Shown piece by piece: positions 33,536 through 41,658 of a stretch of 64,000 nucleotides of DNA. The stretch is from Palsa-504 sp963806335 (GTDB lineage Bacteria; Actinomycetota; Actinomycetes; Streptosporangiales; Streptosporangiaceae). Below the pieces are notes generated by a model that saw only the letters and a list, made by a program, of their open reading frames with translations, made no database searches and was not told the origin of the DNA. Where the stretch lies: NCBI GenBank assembly GCA_963806335.1, contig CAWDXO010000013.1, positions 310,001 to 374,000 on the forward strand, in the 5' to 3' direction. The position numbers were made by a program, and so were the translations under genes. How positions within the stretch are numbered: position 1 is the first letter of the stretch; each line of letters opens with the position of its first letter.

Positions 33536-33976
33536 CTAACGATCCTGGCCCGGGCGGGAATGCCTGGCGCCGCGGGTCGCGAACAGGACGCCGGCCGCCA
33601 GGACTGCCAGCCACAGCCACGGCCCGGCAAACAGCATCGCGTGGGCGGCCACCAGGACGATGACGACGATGAGGACCAGGCTCAGGACCGGGCGGTGGTG
33701 CCTGCGCGGAGGAAGGTCGGGTCCTGCCGGAGCCCCTGTTTCCGGCAGGTCGGTGAACAGGGCGCTCAGGTCGGCCTGGGTCTTGGCGCTCATCGCCAGC
33801 CCGGCCCGCTCGTCGAACTCGGCCTGATCGAGGCGGCCATCGGCGAAATGCTCGGCGAGCCGGTCCGCCGCCGCCTGCCGCTCGGCGTCCGAGACGCGCA
33901 TCTGCTGGTCGGAATACAGGCCGCGGAACAGCGGCGCGAACCCACGGGTCCGGGACTGGCTGGACTGGGTTGACAT
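33536..33976 (-). CDS. DUF1707 (SHOCT-like) membrane protein, copy 2
   Basis: 146 residues. DUF1707 domain MRVSDAERQAAADRLAEHF and ADGRLDQAEFDERAGLAMSA are at about residues 26-68, with two membrane helices near the C-terminus (SLVLIVVIVLVAAHAMLF; WLWLAVLAAGVLFAT). The start at ATG 33976 keeps the same AAAGGACC ribosome-binding site as copy 1. It lies 19 bp after the PspC copy, as in the first pair, so the two cassettes arose by duplication of the whole pair. Sequence outside the domain has diverged. Confidence 0.85.
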   Translation of the reverse strand: MSTQSSQSRTRGFAPLFRGLYSDQQMRVSDAERQAAADRLAEHFADGRLDQAEFDERAGLAMSAKTQADLSALFTDLPETGAPAGPDLPPRRHHRPVLSLVLIVVIVLVAAHAMLFAGPWLWLAVLAAGVLFATRGARHSRPGQDR

Positions 33977-33985
33977 GGTGATGGT

Positions 33986-34414
33986 CCTTTTCTGGTTAGC
34001 GTGAGCGTGCTGACAGGGAGTCAAGCAGCGAGGCGGCGAGGGACTGGTCGGTGCCCTCGTCGGGGATCAGCAGCAGGCCGGCCAGGTACAGCGGGATGCC
34101 GGCGCCGCCGATGAGGGTCAGCACGACGAAGGCGATGCGGACGATGGTGACGTCCACGCCGGTGTAGCGGGCCAGGCCCGCGGCGACGCCACCCAGCATG
34201 CGGTCGGCGAAGGGGCGGCGCAGGGCCGGGCCCTCCGGTCCGGGACGGAATGGCGGCTCGGGACGGGGGTCGGAATCGGTGGCGGGTGCTTGCGGGTTCA
34301 TGGTGTCTGTGCTCATGGCCTTAGCTTGGCTCCGCGGGGCCGGCCAGCACATCGGGAAGATCCCCCAGGCGACCCTGATCTTGGGGGCCGGGATCAGGGA
34401 CGCATCAGGGATGT
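33986..34414. repeat. Duplicated segment, copy 2 (PspC gene plus promoter)
   Basis: Counterpart of 19044-19456, oriented the same way. The match continues through the upstream region (GGCCAGCACATCGGGAAG) toward the kinase start. Here the duplicated promoter faces a two-component operon, which copy 1 lacks. Confidence 0.75.
33996..34316 (-). CDS. PspC domain membrane protein, copy 2
   Basis: 106 residues. A variable, Pro-rich N-terminus precedes the PspC domain (LRRPFADRMLGGVAAGLARYTGVD), and the C-terminal half is essentially identical to copy 1. It is divergently transcribed from the histidine kinase gene, whose own N-terminus is also a PspC domain. A response-regulator target role is likely for this cassette. 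Possibly the sensor's membrane partner. Confidence 0.85.
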   Translation of the reverse strand: MSTDTMNPQAPATDSDPRPEPPFRPGPEGPALRRPFADRMLGGVAAGLARYTGVDVTIVRIAFVVLTLIGGAGIPLYLAGLLLIPDEGTDQSLAASLLDSLSARSR

Positions 34415-34455
34415 CCCGGATAGCTTGTCTGTCGCCGCTGGGCGATGATGGGATC

Positions 34456-35742
34456 GTGGATCCTGAGCGCTGGCACCGTGACTCGTTCCGGCTGAGGCGG
34501 CGGCGGTGCGGTAACGGCGGCCCGCTGCGCCGTGACCCGGCCGACCGGCTGGGCGGCGGCGTGGCCGCCGGCGTGGCCGCGTGGCGGGGCTTCAGCGTCA
34601 CCCCCGTCCGGATCGTGTTCGTGCTTGCCGCCCTGGTATCCGGTGGATGGTTCGTCCCGCTGTACGTCCTGGCCTGGCTTTTCCTGCCGGCGGCCGGGAT
34701 GAAGACCAGCATCGCCAGCAAGGCCAGGTCCGATTCCAGGGGCATCCGGCTCGCGATCGGCCTCACGTCGCTGCTCATCCTGGTGCTGCTGGCGGTCAGC
34801 GCGGTCAACGGCGGCTTTTTCGTCAGCTGGGCCTGGCCGCAGGTGTTCAGCGTCGCCGGGCTGGTGCTGATCTGGCGGAACGCCCCGGCCGAAGAACAGG
34901 CCACGCTGCGGCGTCTGCTGGAGCCAATCGAGACGGCCGCGGGCTCCTCGACCCGGGGCAAGTGGTCGGTGTTGCGCCTGGTGTTCGCGGGCGCGCTGCT
35001 CGTCGGCGGTGCGGGCTGGCTGTTCTCGGCCCACAAGAGCCTGGCCCTGCTGCGGCCGCTCGGCGGTGTCGTCCTCGTCATCGCGGGCATCGTGCTGCTC
35101 CTCGGTCCCTGGTGGCTGCGGATCGCCCGGGACCTGGTCCTCGAGCGCCAGGCCCGGGTCCGGGCCGAGGAACGGGCCGACATCGCGGCCCGGGTGCACG
35201 ACTCCGTCCTGCAGACGCTGGCCCTGATCCAGCGCCGCGCGGATGACCCGCAGAAGGTCGTCCAGCTCGCCCGGCTGCAGGAACGCGAGCTGCGTTCCTG
35301 GCTGTTCGAAGGCAGGGCACCGAACGAAACAGACGCCGACGCGACGTTCGCGGCCGGCGTGCGGCAGATCCAGCAGGACGTCGAGTCCAGGTACGGTGTC
35401 CCGGTGGAGGCGGTGATCGTGGGAGAATGCGAGCTCGACGAGAACCTGAGCGCCCTGCTCGCCGCCGCCCGCGAGGCGACGGTCAACGCGGCGAAGTGGT
35501 CCGGCGCCAGCGTCATATCGCTGTTCGCCGAGGTGGAGCCCCATGAGGTTTCGCTCGTCGTGCGGGACCGCGGAAAGGGCTTCGACCCGGAGGCGGTCCC
35601 GGCGGATCGCAAGGGCCTGGCCGAATCGATCCGCGGCCGGATGGCCCGCCGCGGCGGCACGGCCACCGTGACCAGCGCTCCCGGCGAGGGCACCAAGGTC
35701 ACGCTGAAGATGGGACGCAACATGACCCCGAGTCGCGCGTGA
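34456..35742 (+). CDS. Sensor histidine kinase with N-terminal PspC domain
   Basis: 428 residues from GTG 34456 (GATGGGA upstream); ATG 34411 is an alternative. The N-terminus (LRRDPADRLGGGVAAGVAAWRG) is a PspC domain, followed by four to five membrane helices up to about residue 215. The HisKA_3 phospho-acceptor is in IAARVHDSVLQTLALIQRR near 240, and the HATPase domain shows AREATVNAAKWSGA and VRDRGKGFDP with a C-terminal GTKVTLKM. This is the NarL-type kinase plan coupled to PspC sensing. It overlaps the response regulator by 4 bp, so they are translated together. Confidence 0.87.
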   Translation: MDPERWHRDSFRLRRRRCGNGGPLRRDPADRLGGGVAAGVAAWRGFSVTPVRIVFVLAALVSGGWFVPLYVLAWLFLPAAGMKTSIASKARSDSRGIRLAIGLTSLLILVLLAVSAVNGGFFVSWAWPQVFSVAGLVLIWRNAPAEEQATLRRLLEPIETAAGSSTRGKWSVLRLVFAGALLVGGAGWLFSAHKSLALLRPLGGVVLVIAGIVLLLGPWWLRIARDLVLERQARVRAEERADIAARVHDSVLQTLALIQRRADDPQKVVQLARLQERELRSWLFEGRAPNETDADATFAAGVRQIQQDVESRYGVPVEAVIVGECELDENLSALLAAAREATVNAAKWSGASVISLFAEVEPHEVSLVVRDRGKGFDPEAVPADRKGLAESIRGRMARRGGTATVTSAPGEGTKVTLKMGRNMTPSRA

Positions 35743-36401
35743 GTACCCCCAGGGTCGTCCTGGTTGACGACCACGGCCTGTTCCGTTCCGGGGTCCGCGC
35801 CGAGCTGGGCCGTCAGGTCGACGTGGTGGGTGAGGCGGATGACGTCCAGCCCGCGGTCGAGGCGATCACCCGGCTGCTCCCCGATGTCGTTCTGCTGGAT
35901 GTGCACCTGCCTGGCGGCGGTGGCCAGGCCGTCATCCAGGCGATTAAGGCCGACCACCCGGAGGTGCGTTTCCTCGCGCTGTCCGCCTCCGACGCTCCCG
36001 AGGACGTGATCGCGGTGATCAGGGCAGGTGCGCGCGGCTACGTGACGAAGACGATCTCCACCGCCGAGCTGACCGATGCGGTCCGCCGGGTCGCGGCGGG
36101 CGATGCGGTGTTCTCGCACCGGCTGGCCGGGTTCGTCCTGGACGCCTTCGCCGCGACGCCGAACGCTGAATCATCCGGTGACCCGAAGCCCTCGTTTGAC
36201 CCCGAGCTCGACCAGCTCACCGGCCGGGAACGGGAAGTGCTCAGGCTGATCGCCCAGGGCTATACGTACAAGGAGATCGCCCGCGAACTGTACATCTCGG
36301 TCAAGACGGTGGAGAGCCACGTGTCGTCGGTGCTGCGCAAGCTCCAGCTGTCCAGCCGCCACCAGCTGACCAGGTGGGCCGCCGAACGACGGCTGACCTG
36401 A
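35739..36401 (+). CDS. LuxR/NarL-family response regulator
   Basis: 220 residues, GTG start overlapping the kinase stop. The receiver domain has the acidic pair Asp10-Asp11, phospho-acceptor Asp54 in VVLLDVHLP, and Lys in GYVTKTIS near 105. The C-terminal GerE/LuxR helix-turn-helix is LTGREREVLRLIAQGYTYKEIARELYISVKTVESH (about 154-190). Probable targets are the divergent PspC-DUF1707 genes and perhaps their second copy at 18.6-19.4 kb, based on the shared upstream sequence. Confidence 0.9.
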   Translation: MSTPRVVLVDDHGLFRSGVRAELGRQVDVVGEADDVQPAVEAITRLLPDVVLLDVHLPGGGGQAVIQAIKADHPEVRFLALSASDAPEDVIAVIRAGARGYVTKTISTAELTDAVRRVAAGDAVFSHRLAGFVLDAFAATPNAESSGDPKPSFDPELDQLTGREREVLRLIAQGYTYKEIARELYISVKTVESHVSSVLRKLQLSSRHQLTRWAAERRLT

Positions 36402-36418
36402 GCGTGCCGGTAACCAAA

Positions 36419-36446
36419 ACAGGGCCCCGCAGCAGCGGGGCCCTGT
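36419..36446. terminator. 12-bp perfect stem terminator
   Basis: ACAGGGCCCCGC and GCGGGGCCCTGT form a 12-bp stem with loop AGCA. Further weak pairing of AACCA with TGGTT extends it. It lies between the convergent response regulator and permease genes. Confidence 0.85.
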
Positions 36447-36463
36447 CTGGTTAAGGTTCTTCG

Positions 36464-38152
36464 TCAGGCGGCGTGGCCGACGCCCAGGTCCAGGTCCTCC
36501 TGGTGCGCGTCGGCGGCGGCCTCCTCGGCATGAGCGACAACCCGCTCCGGGCTCAGGCGGCTGTTCACGCCGTAGTAGAACACGATCAGGGCGAAGATGG
36601 CGATGGCCCCGAGGTCCCACCAGAACGGCAGGTGGTGGTGGATCTTGATGCCCAAAAACGTATCGTAGCCGCCGGTTGCGGCGTTGGTGATCCCGCCGAC
36701 GTAGCTGCCGCCGAAGATGGAGAAGAGGGTCAGGCCGATGACCCACGGGATCGCGAACGAGCCGGCCCGGAAGTCCAGCGGCTCCTGGTTCGGGTCGATC
36801 CGGCGGGCGACCAGGTACAGGATGAGGAAGAAGACCACGGCTATGTCGAGCTTGATCACGTTCGCGGTGCCGCTCCAGTAGATGATGAAGCCGGAGACCA
36901 CGAAGCTGAACGGGGCGATGATGTTCAGGATCGGCGCCCGGTACGGCCGGAGGCGGCCCGGGTCGCTCTTGCGCAGCGACACCGCCGCGACGGGCGCGAA
37001 GCTGTACATGAACGAGGAGGCCGCGGTGATGGCCGCGACCAGCCCCGCCCAGCCGCCGAACGGCAGGAACAGCAGGCAGCCGAAGGCGCCGCCGAAGATG
37101 ATGCTGAACCAGGGCACGCCGCGCCGGTCGATGGCGGCGAACACCGGCGGCACGTAGCGGGTCTTGGCCAGCGAGTAGGACAGCCGCGAGGCCGTGCTCA
37201 CGTAGACCAGGCCGGTGCCGCCGGGCGAGATGACCGCGTCGATGACCAGGATGGTGCCGAGCCAGCCCAGGCCGACCGAGGTGGCCAGTTGGTAATAGGG
37301 GCCGAACGTACCGGCGTTGCCGAACGGGGCGGTCCAGCTGAAGGAGTGACTGGCCGTATTCAGCGCGCCGGTGAAGGCCAGCTGCAGGAGGATGTAGATC
37401 GCGGCCCCCATGAGCATGGAACCAACCACCGCGATCGGTACGTCCCGCCGGGGATTACGCGCCTCGCCCGCCAGCTGGGCGGCCTGCTCGAAGCCCTCCA
37501 GGGCGAAGACGATGCCGAGCGGGATCGCGATGAACACGCCCTTGACGCCGAACGGCATGAACCCGCCGCCCGCGGTGAAGTTGCCGCTGTGGAAGACCTT
37601 GGTCATGATGAAGACGATGGTCAGCAGCGGCACGAAGATCTTCCACCAGGTGGCGATCGTGTTGGTCCGGGCCATCCACTTGATGCCGAGCAGGTTCAGC
37701 GCCGTGAACACGAACATGAAGCCGATCGCGACGATCAGGCCCTTGGTGGTGAGCAGGCCCGCCGGGGTCACCAGCCCGTGCCAGACCTTGGCGCTGAGGT
37801 ACCCCAGCGTGGCCTCGACCTCGATCGGCGCGACGGCCATCGCCTGCAGGTAGGAGAAGGTCCCGGCGAAGAAGCCGCCCAGGGTTCCGGCGTGGATCCA
37901 GGTGAACCGCGCAGTGCTGCCGGAGATCGGGTAGGTGGAACCGAGCTCGGCGTAGATCAGCGCGATGCCGATGAGCAGGATCACGCCGATGATCCACGAG
38001 ACGATGGCCGCGGGCCCGGCGACCTTAGACGCGTTCAGGGTGGCGAGCAGCCAGCCCGATCCGATGACCGAGCCGGCCGACACCATGAACAGCGGTAGCA
38101 GTCCTACGTCCCGGCGAAGTCTTGGCGGAACCTCGGAGAGGTCTGAACTCAT
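36464..38152 (-). CDS. APC-family amino acid permease
   Basis: A 562-residue transporter paralogous to the one at 31682-33367. FMVSAGSVIGSGWLLATLNASKVAG holds the helix-1 GSVIGSGW motif, and IYAELGSTYPISGSTARFTW and GFEQAAQLAGEARNPRRDVP repeat the signature segments. 12-14 helices are expected and the C-terminus is acidic (EEAAADAHQEDLDLG). It has a 580-bp upstream region with palindromic GTTAAC motifs. Substrate unknown. Confidence 0.85.
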   Translation of the reverse strand: MSSDLSEVPPRLRRDVGLLPLFMVSAGSVIGSGWLLATLNASKVAGPAAIVSWIIGVILLIGIALIYAELGSTYPISGSTARFTWIHAGTLGGFFAGTFSYLQAMAVAPIEVEATLGYLSAKVWHGLVTPAGLLTTKGLIVAIGFMFVFTALNLLGIKWMARTNTIATWWKIFVPLLTIVFIMTKVFHSGNFTAGGGFMPFGVKGVFIAIPLGIVFALEGFEQAAQLAGEARNPRRDVPIAVVGSMLMGAAIYILLQLAFTGALNTASHSFSWTAPFGNAGTFGPYYQLATSVGLGWLGTILVIDAVISPGGTGLVYVSTASRLSYSLAKTRYVPPVFAAIDRRGVPWFSIIFGGAFGCLLFLPFGGWAGLVAAITAASSFMYSFAPVAAVSLRKSDPGRLRPYRAPILNIIAPFSFVVSGFIIYWSGTANVIKLDIAVVFFLILYLVARRIDPNQEPLDFRAGSFAIPWVIGLTLFSIFGGSYVGGITNAATGGYDTFLGIKIHHHLPFWWDLGAIAIFALIVFYYGVNSRLSPERVVAHAEEAAADAHQEDLDLGVGHAA

Positions 38153-38731
38153 TCCTCATGCCCTCCCTGTCAGCGATAGCTGGCGGATCCTATGCCCGGC
38201 GCCACTATCGGCGTATGCAGAATCGTTACATATCGCCTGGTCACCGCGCTTATTCGCGACCTGGAGGCGATGCGTGGTAGCACCCTAGCATCGGTCGTGC
38301 CGAAAGTCGCCTATTGACAAGAAGGGATTTCTAGCGTCGTTTTTCCCGGTTAACCGCAAGCGCCAATTCGGCGGCCGGGGAAGCCCGGCCCGTGATGCAT
38401 TGGCGCGGGCGGGGCGCACGCCCGGGCACGTGCTTGGACTGGGCCTAGCCGGGGCTCGCCGGCCAAGGCTCACCTGCCCGTTTCGGCCCCCCGCGGGGCC
38501 CAGGCCGGCCCGCACCGGCCGATCCCGGGTGAAAATCGAAACGAGGACTTAACCGTTCGCACGGCCGGTTAACTCATGCGGTTCCCGGCCTTCTCGCCGG
38601 GTGGCACTAAGGTCATCACCGCCCGTTAACGCGCGGGCAGGATCGGTTATCTGCCTTTCCCACATCGTGAGTCGGATAAAGAGGCTGATCTCGTCCGGGG
38701 CGGGCTTTCGCTAATCGCCGCGAGGCCGCCG
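38153..38731. other. 579-bp non-coding region with GTTAAC palindromes
   Basis: No convincing gene. It lies upstream of the permease gene and downstream of lysA, both on the minus strand. It holds CGGTTAACCG (38347-38356, perfect 10-bp palindrome), TTAACCG/CGGTTAA arms at 38549-38572, CGTTAACG at 38624-38631, and a CCGGC/GCCGG hairpin near 38585. GTTATCTG occurs at 38646-38653, also present twice upstream of lysA. No riboswitch class recognised. Confidence 0.6.
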
Positions 38732-40015
38732 TCACCAGGTGATGTCGAGAGCGGGCCGGTGCAGGGCCAGCACATGTTCGTGAGTTTCGCGCTCCGCGAC
38801 CAGCCGCGCCTGGCCGTCCCGGCAGAATACGACCGGCGGCCGCAGCGCGCCGTTGTAGTTGTTAGCCAGCGTGTAGGTGTACGCGCCGGTGACCGGCATG
38901 GCTACCAGGTCGCCGACGGCAGGCGCCGGCAGGCCCAGCCCGGCCACCAGCCGGTCACCCGACTCACACTGCCGCCCGACCAGGTCCACAACTTCGTCGG
39001 GTGCTTGCCGCATGCGAGTCGCGATCACGGCCTCGAACGGCTGGCCGGTGAGCGCCGCGTCGAGGTTGTCCGCCATGCCGCCGTCCACCGCGACGAACGT
39101 ACGGCCGGTGCGCTTGACCGTGGTCACCCGGTACAGCGTCACGCCCGAGCGGGCGACCAGCGAACGGCCCGGCTCGATCACCAGCCTGGCTCCGGCCGGC
39201 AGGTACGCGGCCGCGGCCGCGGCGATCGTGTCGAGGTAAGCCTCGACGGCGGGCGCGTCGTCGTCGTAGGTGTAGCGGACGCCGAGGCCGCCGCCGATGT
39301 CGTAGACGTCGAACGTGCCCAGCACGGACACCGCTTCCACCGCCCGGGCGAACGGCTCGGTATCGAGGATCTGCGAGCCGATGTGCAGGTGCAGCCCGTC
39401 CAGGCGCAGCCGGTCGCTGGCCCGGATCCGGGCGATCGCCTCGCGGGCCTGGTCGAGCGGCAGCCCGAACTTGGAGTCGTCGCCGCCGGTGGACTGCGAT
39501 TCATGGGTGTCCGGGGCGATCCCCGGGATGATCCTGACCAGCACCCGCTGCGGCCGGGTGGCCAGGTGTTCCAGGCGGTCGATGTCATCGAAGTTGTCGA
39601 CCACCACGCACCCGACGCCCGCCTCGAGGGCCATCGTCAGCTCGGCCGTGGTCTTGGCGTTCCCGTGCTGGTAGATGCGCTCGGGAGGGACACCCGCGGC
39701 CAGCGCCATCACGAGTTCGCCGGCCCCGGCGATGTCGATGGCCAGCCCCTCGGCGGCGAACAGCTGGTACGCCGCCAGGCAGGGGAACGACTTCGACGCG
39801 AAGACCACGTCCGAGTCGGGGTGGCGGGCGGCGAGCCCGTCTCGCATCCGGCGGGCCTGGTCGCGCAGCCCCGCCTCGTCGACGACGTAGGCAGGGGTGC
39901 CGAAGCGGTCCGCGAGTTCGGTGACCGGGACACCTCCGATCAGGAGTTCCCCATCGGCAGAGATCGAGCTGTGCTCGGGAAAGATCGAGAGCACGTCATG
40001 GGTGTGCGTGTTCAT
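38732..40015 (-). CDS. lysA: Diaminopimelate decarboxylase
   Basis: PLP-dependent fold-type III decarboxylase converting meso-diaminopimelate to lysine. The PLP lysine is in VFASKSFPCLA near residue 74, DIGGGLGVRYTYDDD near 240 binds phosphate, LVIEPGRSLVA is near 286, and the C-terminal GAYTYTLANNYNGALRP contacts the dimer active site (Tyr near 400). 427 residues is full length. No dap genes adjoin it. Its upstream region to the divergent acyl-CoA dehydrogenase contains exact tandem repeats (40039-40065). Confidence 0.88.
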   Translation of the reverse strand: MNTHTHDVLSIFPEHSSISADGELLIGGVPVTELADRFGTPAYVVDEAGLRDQARRMRDGLAARHPDSDVVFASKSFPCLAAYQLFAAEGLAIDIAGAGELVMALAAGVPPERIYQHGNAKTTAELTMALEAGVGCVVVDNFDDIDRLEHLATRPQRVLVRIIPGIAPDTHESQSTGGDDSKFGLPLDQAREAIARIRASDRLRLDGLHLHIGSQILDTEPFARAVEAVSVLGTFDVYDIGGGLGVRYTYDDDAPAVEAYLDTIAAAAAAYLPAGARLVIEPGRSLVARSGVTLYRVTTVKRTGRTFVAVDGGMADNLDAALTGQPFEAVIATRMRQAPDEVVDLVGRQCESGDRLVAGLGLPAPAVGDLVAMPVTGAYTYTLANNYNGALRPPVVFCRDGQARLVAERETHEHVLALHRPALDITW

Positions 40016-40038
40016 GAGCTGACGTTAGCGTGAACTGG

Positions 40039-40065
40039 ACAGCGTTATCTGAACAGCGTTATCTG
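40039..40065. promoter_or_regulatory. Tandem 13-bp direct repeat between divergent lysA and acyl-CoA dehydrogenase
   Basis: ACAGCGTTATCTG occurs at 40039-40051 and 40053-40065, with a 14-bp period, in the 79-bp divergent gap. Close exact repetition here suggests a regulator site or promoter-region duplication. Confidence 0.45.
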
Positions 40066-40094
40066 GATAGGGCAGGCGCGAGAAAGGGACGACG

Positions 40095-41237
40095 ATGACC
40101 GTGACCGCGGTGGAGTTCGATGAGCTGGTTGGCCTGCTGCGCGAGTTCATCCGCGGGGAGGTGATGCCCGCCGAGGCAGGCATCGACGAAACCGACGAGA
40201 TTCCGGCCCGGCTGATCGCGCAGGCCAAGGAGATGGGCCTGTACGGCTACGCGCTGCCCGCCGAGTACGGCGGCCTGGGCCTGTCGGTCGAACAGCAGGT
40301 CAGGCTGGCCATTGAACTCGGCTACACCAGCCCGGCGTTCCGGTCGCTGTTCGGCACCAACAACGGCATCGCCGGGCAGGTCCTCGTCTCGGCCGGCACC
40401 GACCAGCAGCGCAAGCAGTGGCTGCCCCGGCTGGCGTCCGGCGAGGTGGTGGCCTCGTTCGCGCTGACCGAGCCGGACGCCGGATCTGATCCGAGCCGGC
40501 TGGCGACGACGGCGTCGCGCGAGGAGGACGGCTGGGTCATCGACGGCCTCAAGCGGTACATCACCAACGCCCCGGCGGCCGACGTGTTCATGGTGTTCGC
40601 GCGGACCGACCCGCAGGCACCGCCGGGCAAGGGCATCGGCGTATTCATCGTGCCCGCCCGCGCCGAAGGGGTCGCGGTGGCGCCGAAGGATCACAAGATG
40701 GGCCAGGCTGGGGCGTGGACCGCCGATGTCGCGTTCACCGGCGTCCGGGTGCCGGCCGACGCGCTGGTCGGAGAGGCGGCCCAGGCCGGTTACGCCACCG
40801 CCATGCGCAGCCTGGCGCACGGGCGGCTGACGATCGCGGGCGTGTGCGTGGGCGTTTCGGCCCGGCTTATCGACGAGAGCGTCGGCTACGCCAAGGAACG
40901 CATCCAGGGCGGCCGCCCGATCGGCGAGTATCAGCTCATCCAGGCCATGCTCGCGGACTCCCAGACCGAGTACCTCGCGGCCCGGGCCCTGGTGCTCGAC
41001 GCCGCCGCGCGGTACGACGCGGGCACCGACCGGCGGCTCGGCCCGTCGGCGGCAAAGTACTTCGCCAGCGAAGCCGTCGGCCGGATCGCTGACCGCGCGG
41101 TCCAGATCCACGGCGGCTCCGGCTATATCCGCGGCATCGCCGTCGAACGGCTGTACCGCGACGTGCGGCTGTTCCGGATCTACGAGGGCACCAGCCAGAT
41201 CCAGCAGCTCGTGATCGCCCGGGAACTGCTCAGGTAG
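40095..41237 (+). CDS. Acyl-CoA dehydrogenase
   Basis: A 380-residue FAD-dependent acyl-CoA dehydrogenase. FALTEPDAGSDPSRLATTASREED binds FAD and substrate near residue 122, RYITNAPAADVF follows, and the catalytic-base Glu is in LFRIYEGTSQIQQLVIARELL near 366. VQIHGGSGYIRGIAVERLYRD is the C-terminal family motif. Full length. It divides promoter space with lysA. Chain length or branched-chain specificity is unresolved. Confidence 0.88.
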   Translation: MTVTAVEFDELVGLLREFIRGEVMPAEAGIDETDEIPARLIAQAKEMGLYGYALPAEYGGLGLSVEQQVRLAIELGYTSPAFRSLFGTNNGIAGQVLVSAGTDQQRKQWLPRLASGEVVASFALTEPDAGSDPSRLATTASREEDGWVIDGLKRYITNAPAADVFMVFARTDPQAPPGKGIGVFIVPARAEGVAVAPKDHKMGQAGAWTADVAFTGVRVPADALVGEAAQAGYATAMRSLAHGRLTIAGVCVGVSARLIDESVGYAKERIQGGRPIGEYQLIQAMLADSQTEYLAARALVLDAAARYDAGTDRRLGPSAAKYFASEAVGRIADRAVQIHGGSGYIRGIAVERLYRDVRLFRIYEGTSQIQQLVIARELLR

Positions 41238-41389
41238 TCCGTGGGAGTGGAACGACGGCCCGTTCGGCCAAAATCTTCTGACTGGCGCGGCGGGTCACAG
41301 GGGTACGAACCTTAGCCGAGGCCAGCGCTGAACCCCCGGATGCTGACCGACGTTCTCCATGGTAGGCAGCAATGGGGCTGGGGCGGCAC

Positions 41390-41626
41390 ATGAGCGGTAT
41401 GGATGAATGCGACGGCGTTCGGCCCCTGCTTGGCGTGTACCTCACGGGTGCGATCGCCCCGGCCGACCGGGCGGTGTTGACGCGGCACCTGGCCTCCTGC
41501 GAGCAGTGCCGCGAAGAACTCGCCGGCCTGGCCGGGCTGCCCGGGCTGCTGCGCCGACCACCCGTCCAGGCCGCCGCGGAGGCTGGCGAGGACGGCGGGG
41601 CTTGCGGAGCCGGCGATCGCGGGTAG
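41390..41626 (+). CDS. Small zinc-finger (anti-sigma type) protein
   Basis: 78 residues with an HC2-type zinc-binding motif, HLASCEQCREEL (His-x3-Cys-x2-Cys), preceded by PLLGVYLTGAIAPADRAVL. The layout is that of N-terminal anti-sigma domains. Nothing resembling a membrane segment or a sensor domain follows, so it is either a stand-alone cytosolic form or a truncated remnant. GGGGCGG precedes ATG 41390. It lies 32 bp upstream of an acyl-CoA dehydrogenase gene; no sigma factor gene is adjacent. Confidence 0.6.
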   Translation: MSGMDECDGVRPLLGVYLTGAIAPADRAVLTRHLASCEQCREELAGLAGLPGLLRRPPVQAAAEAGEDGGACGAGDRG

Positions 41627-41658
41627 GAACCGCGGGGAGAGCACTGAAGGAGAAACCC

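Noticed and set aside
33996..36119. A 707-codon minus-strand frame running from pspC through the kinase and regulator genes
   Set aside because: It is antisense to two clear genes (kinase and LuxR regulator) and only its first 106 codons, the PspC protein, are protein-like. The remainder is Arg/Ser/Pro-rich shadow sequence.
38285..38515. A 76-codon minus ORF in the permease leader
   Set aside because: Arg/Pro-rich composition, no ribosome-binding site and no family; treated as non-coding.
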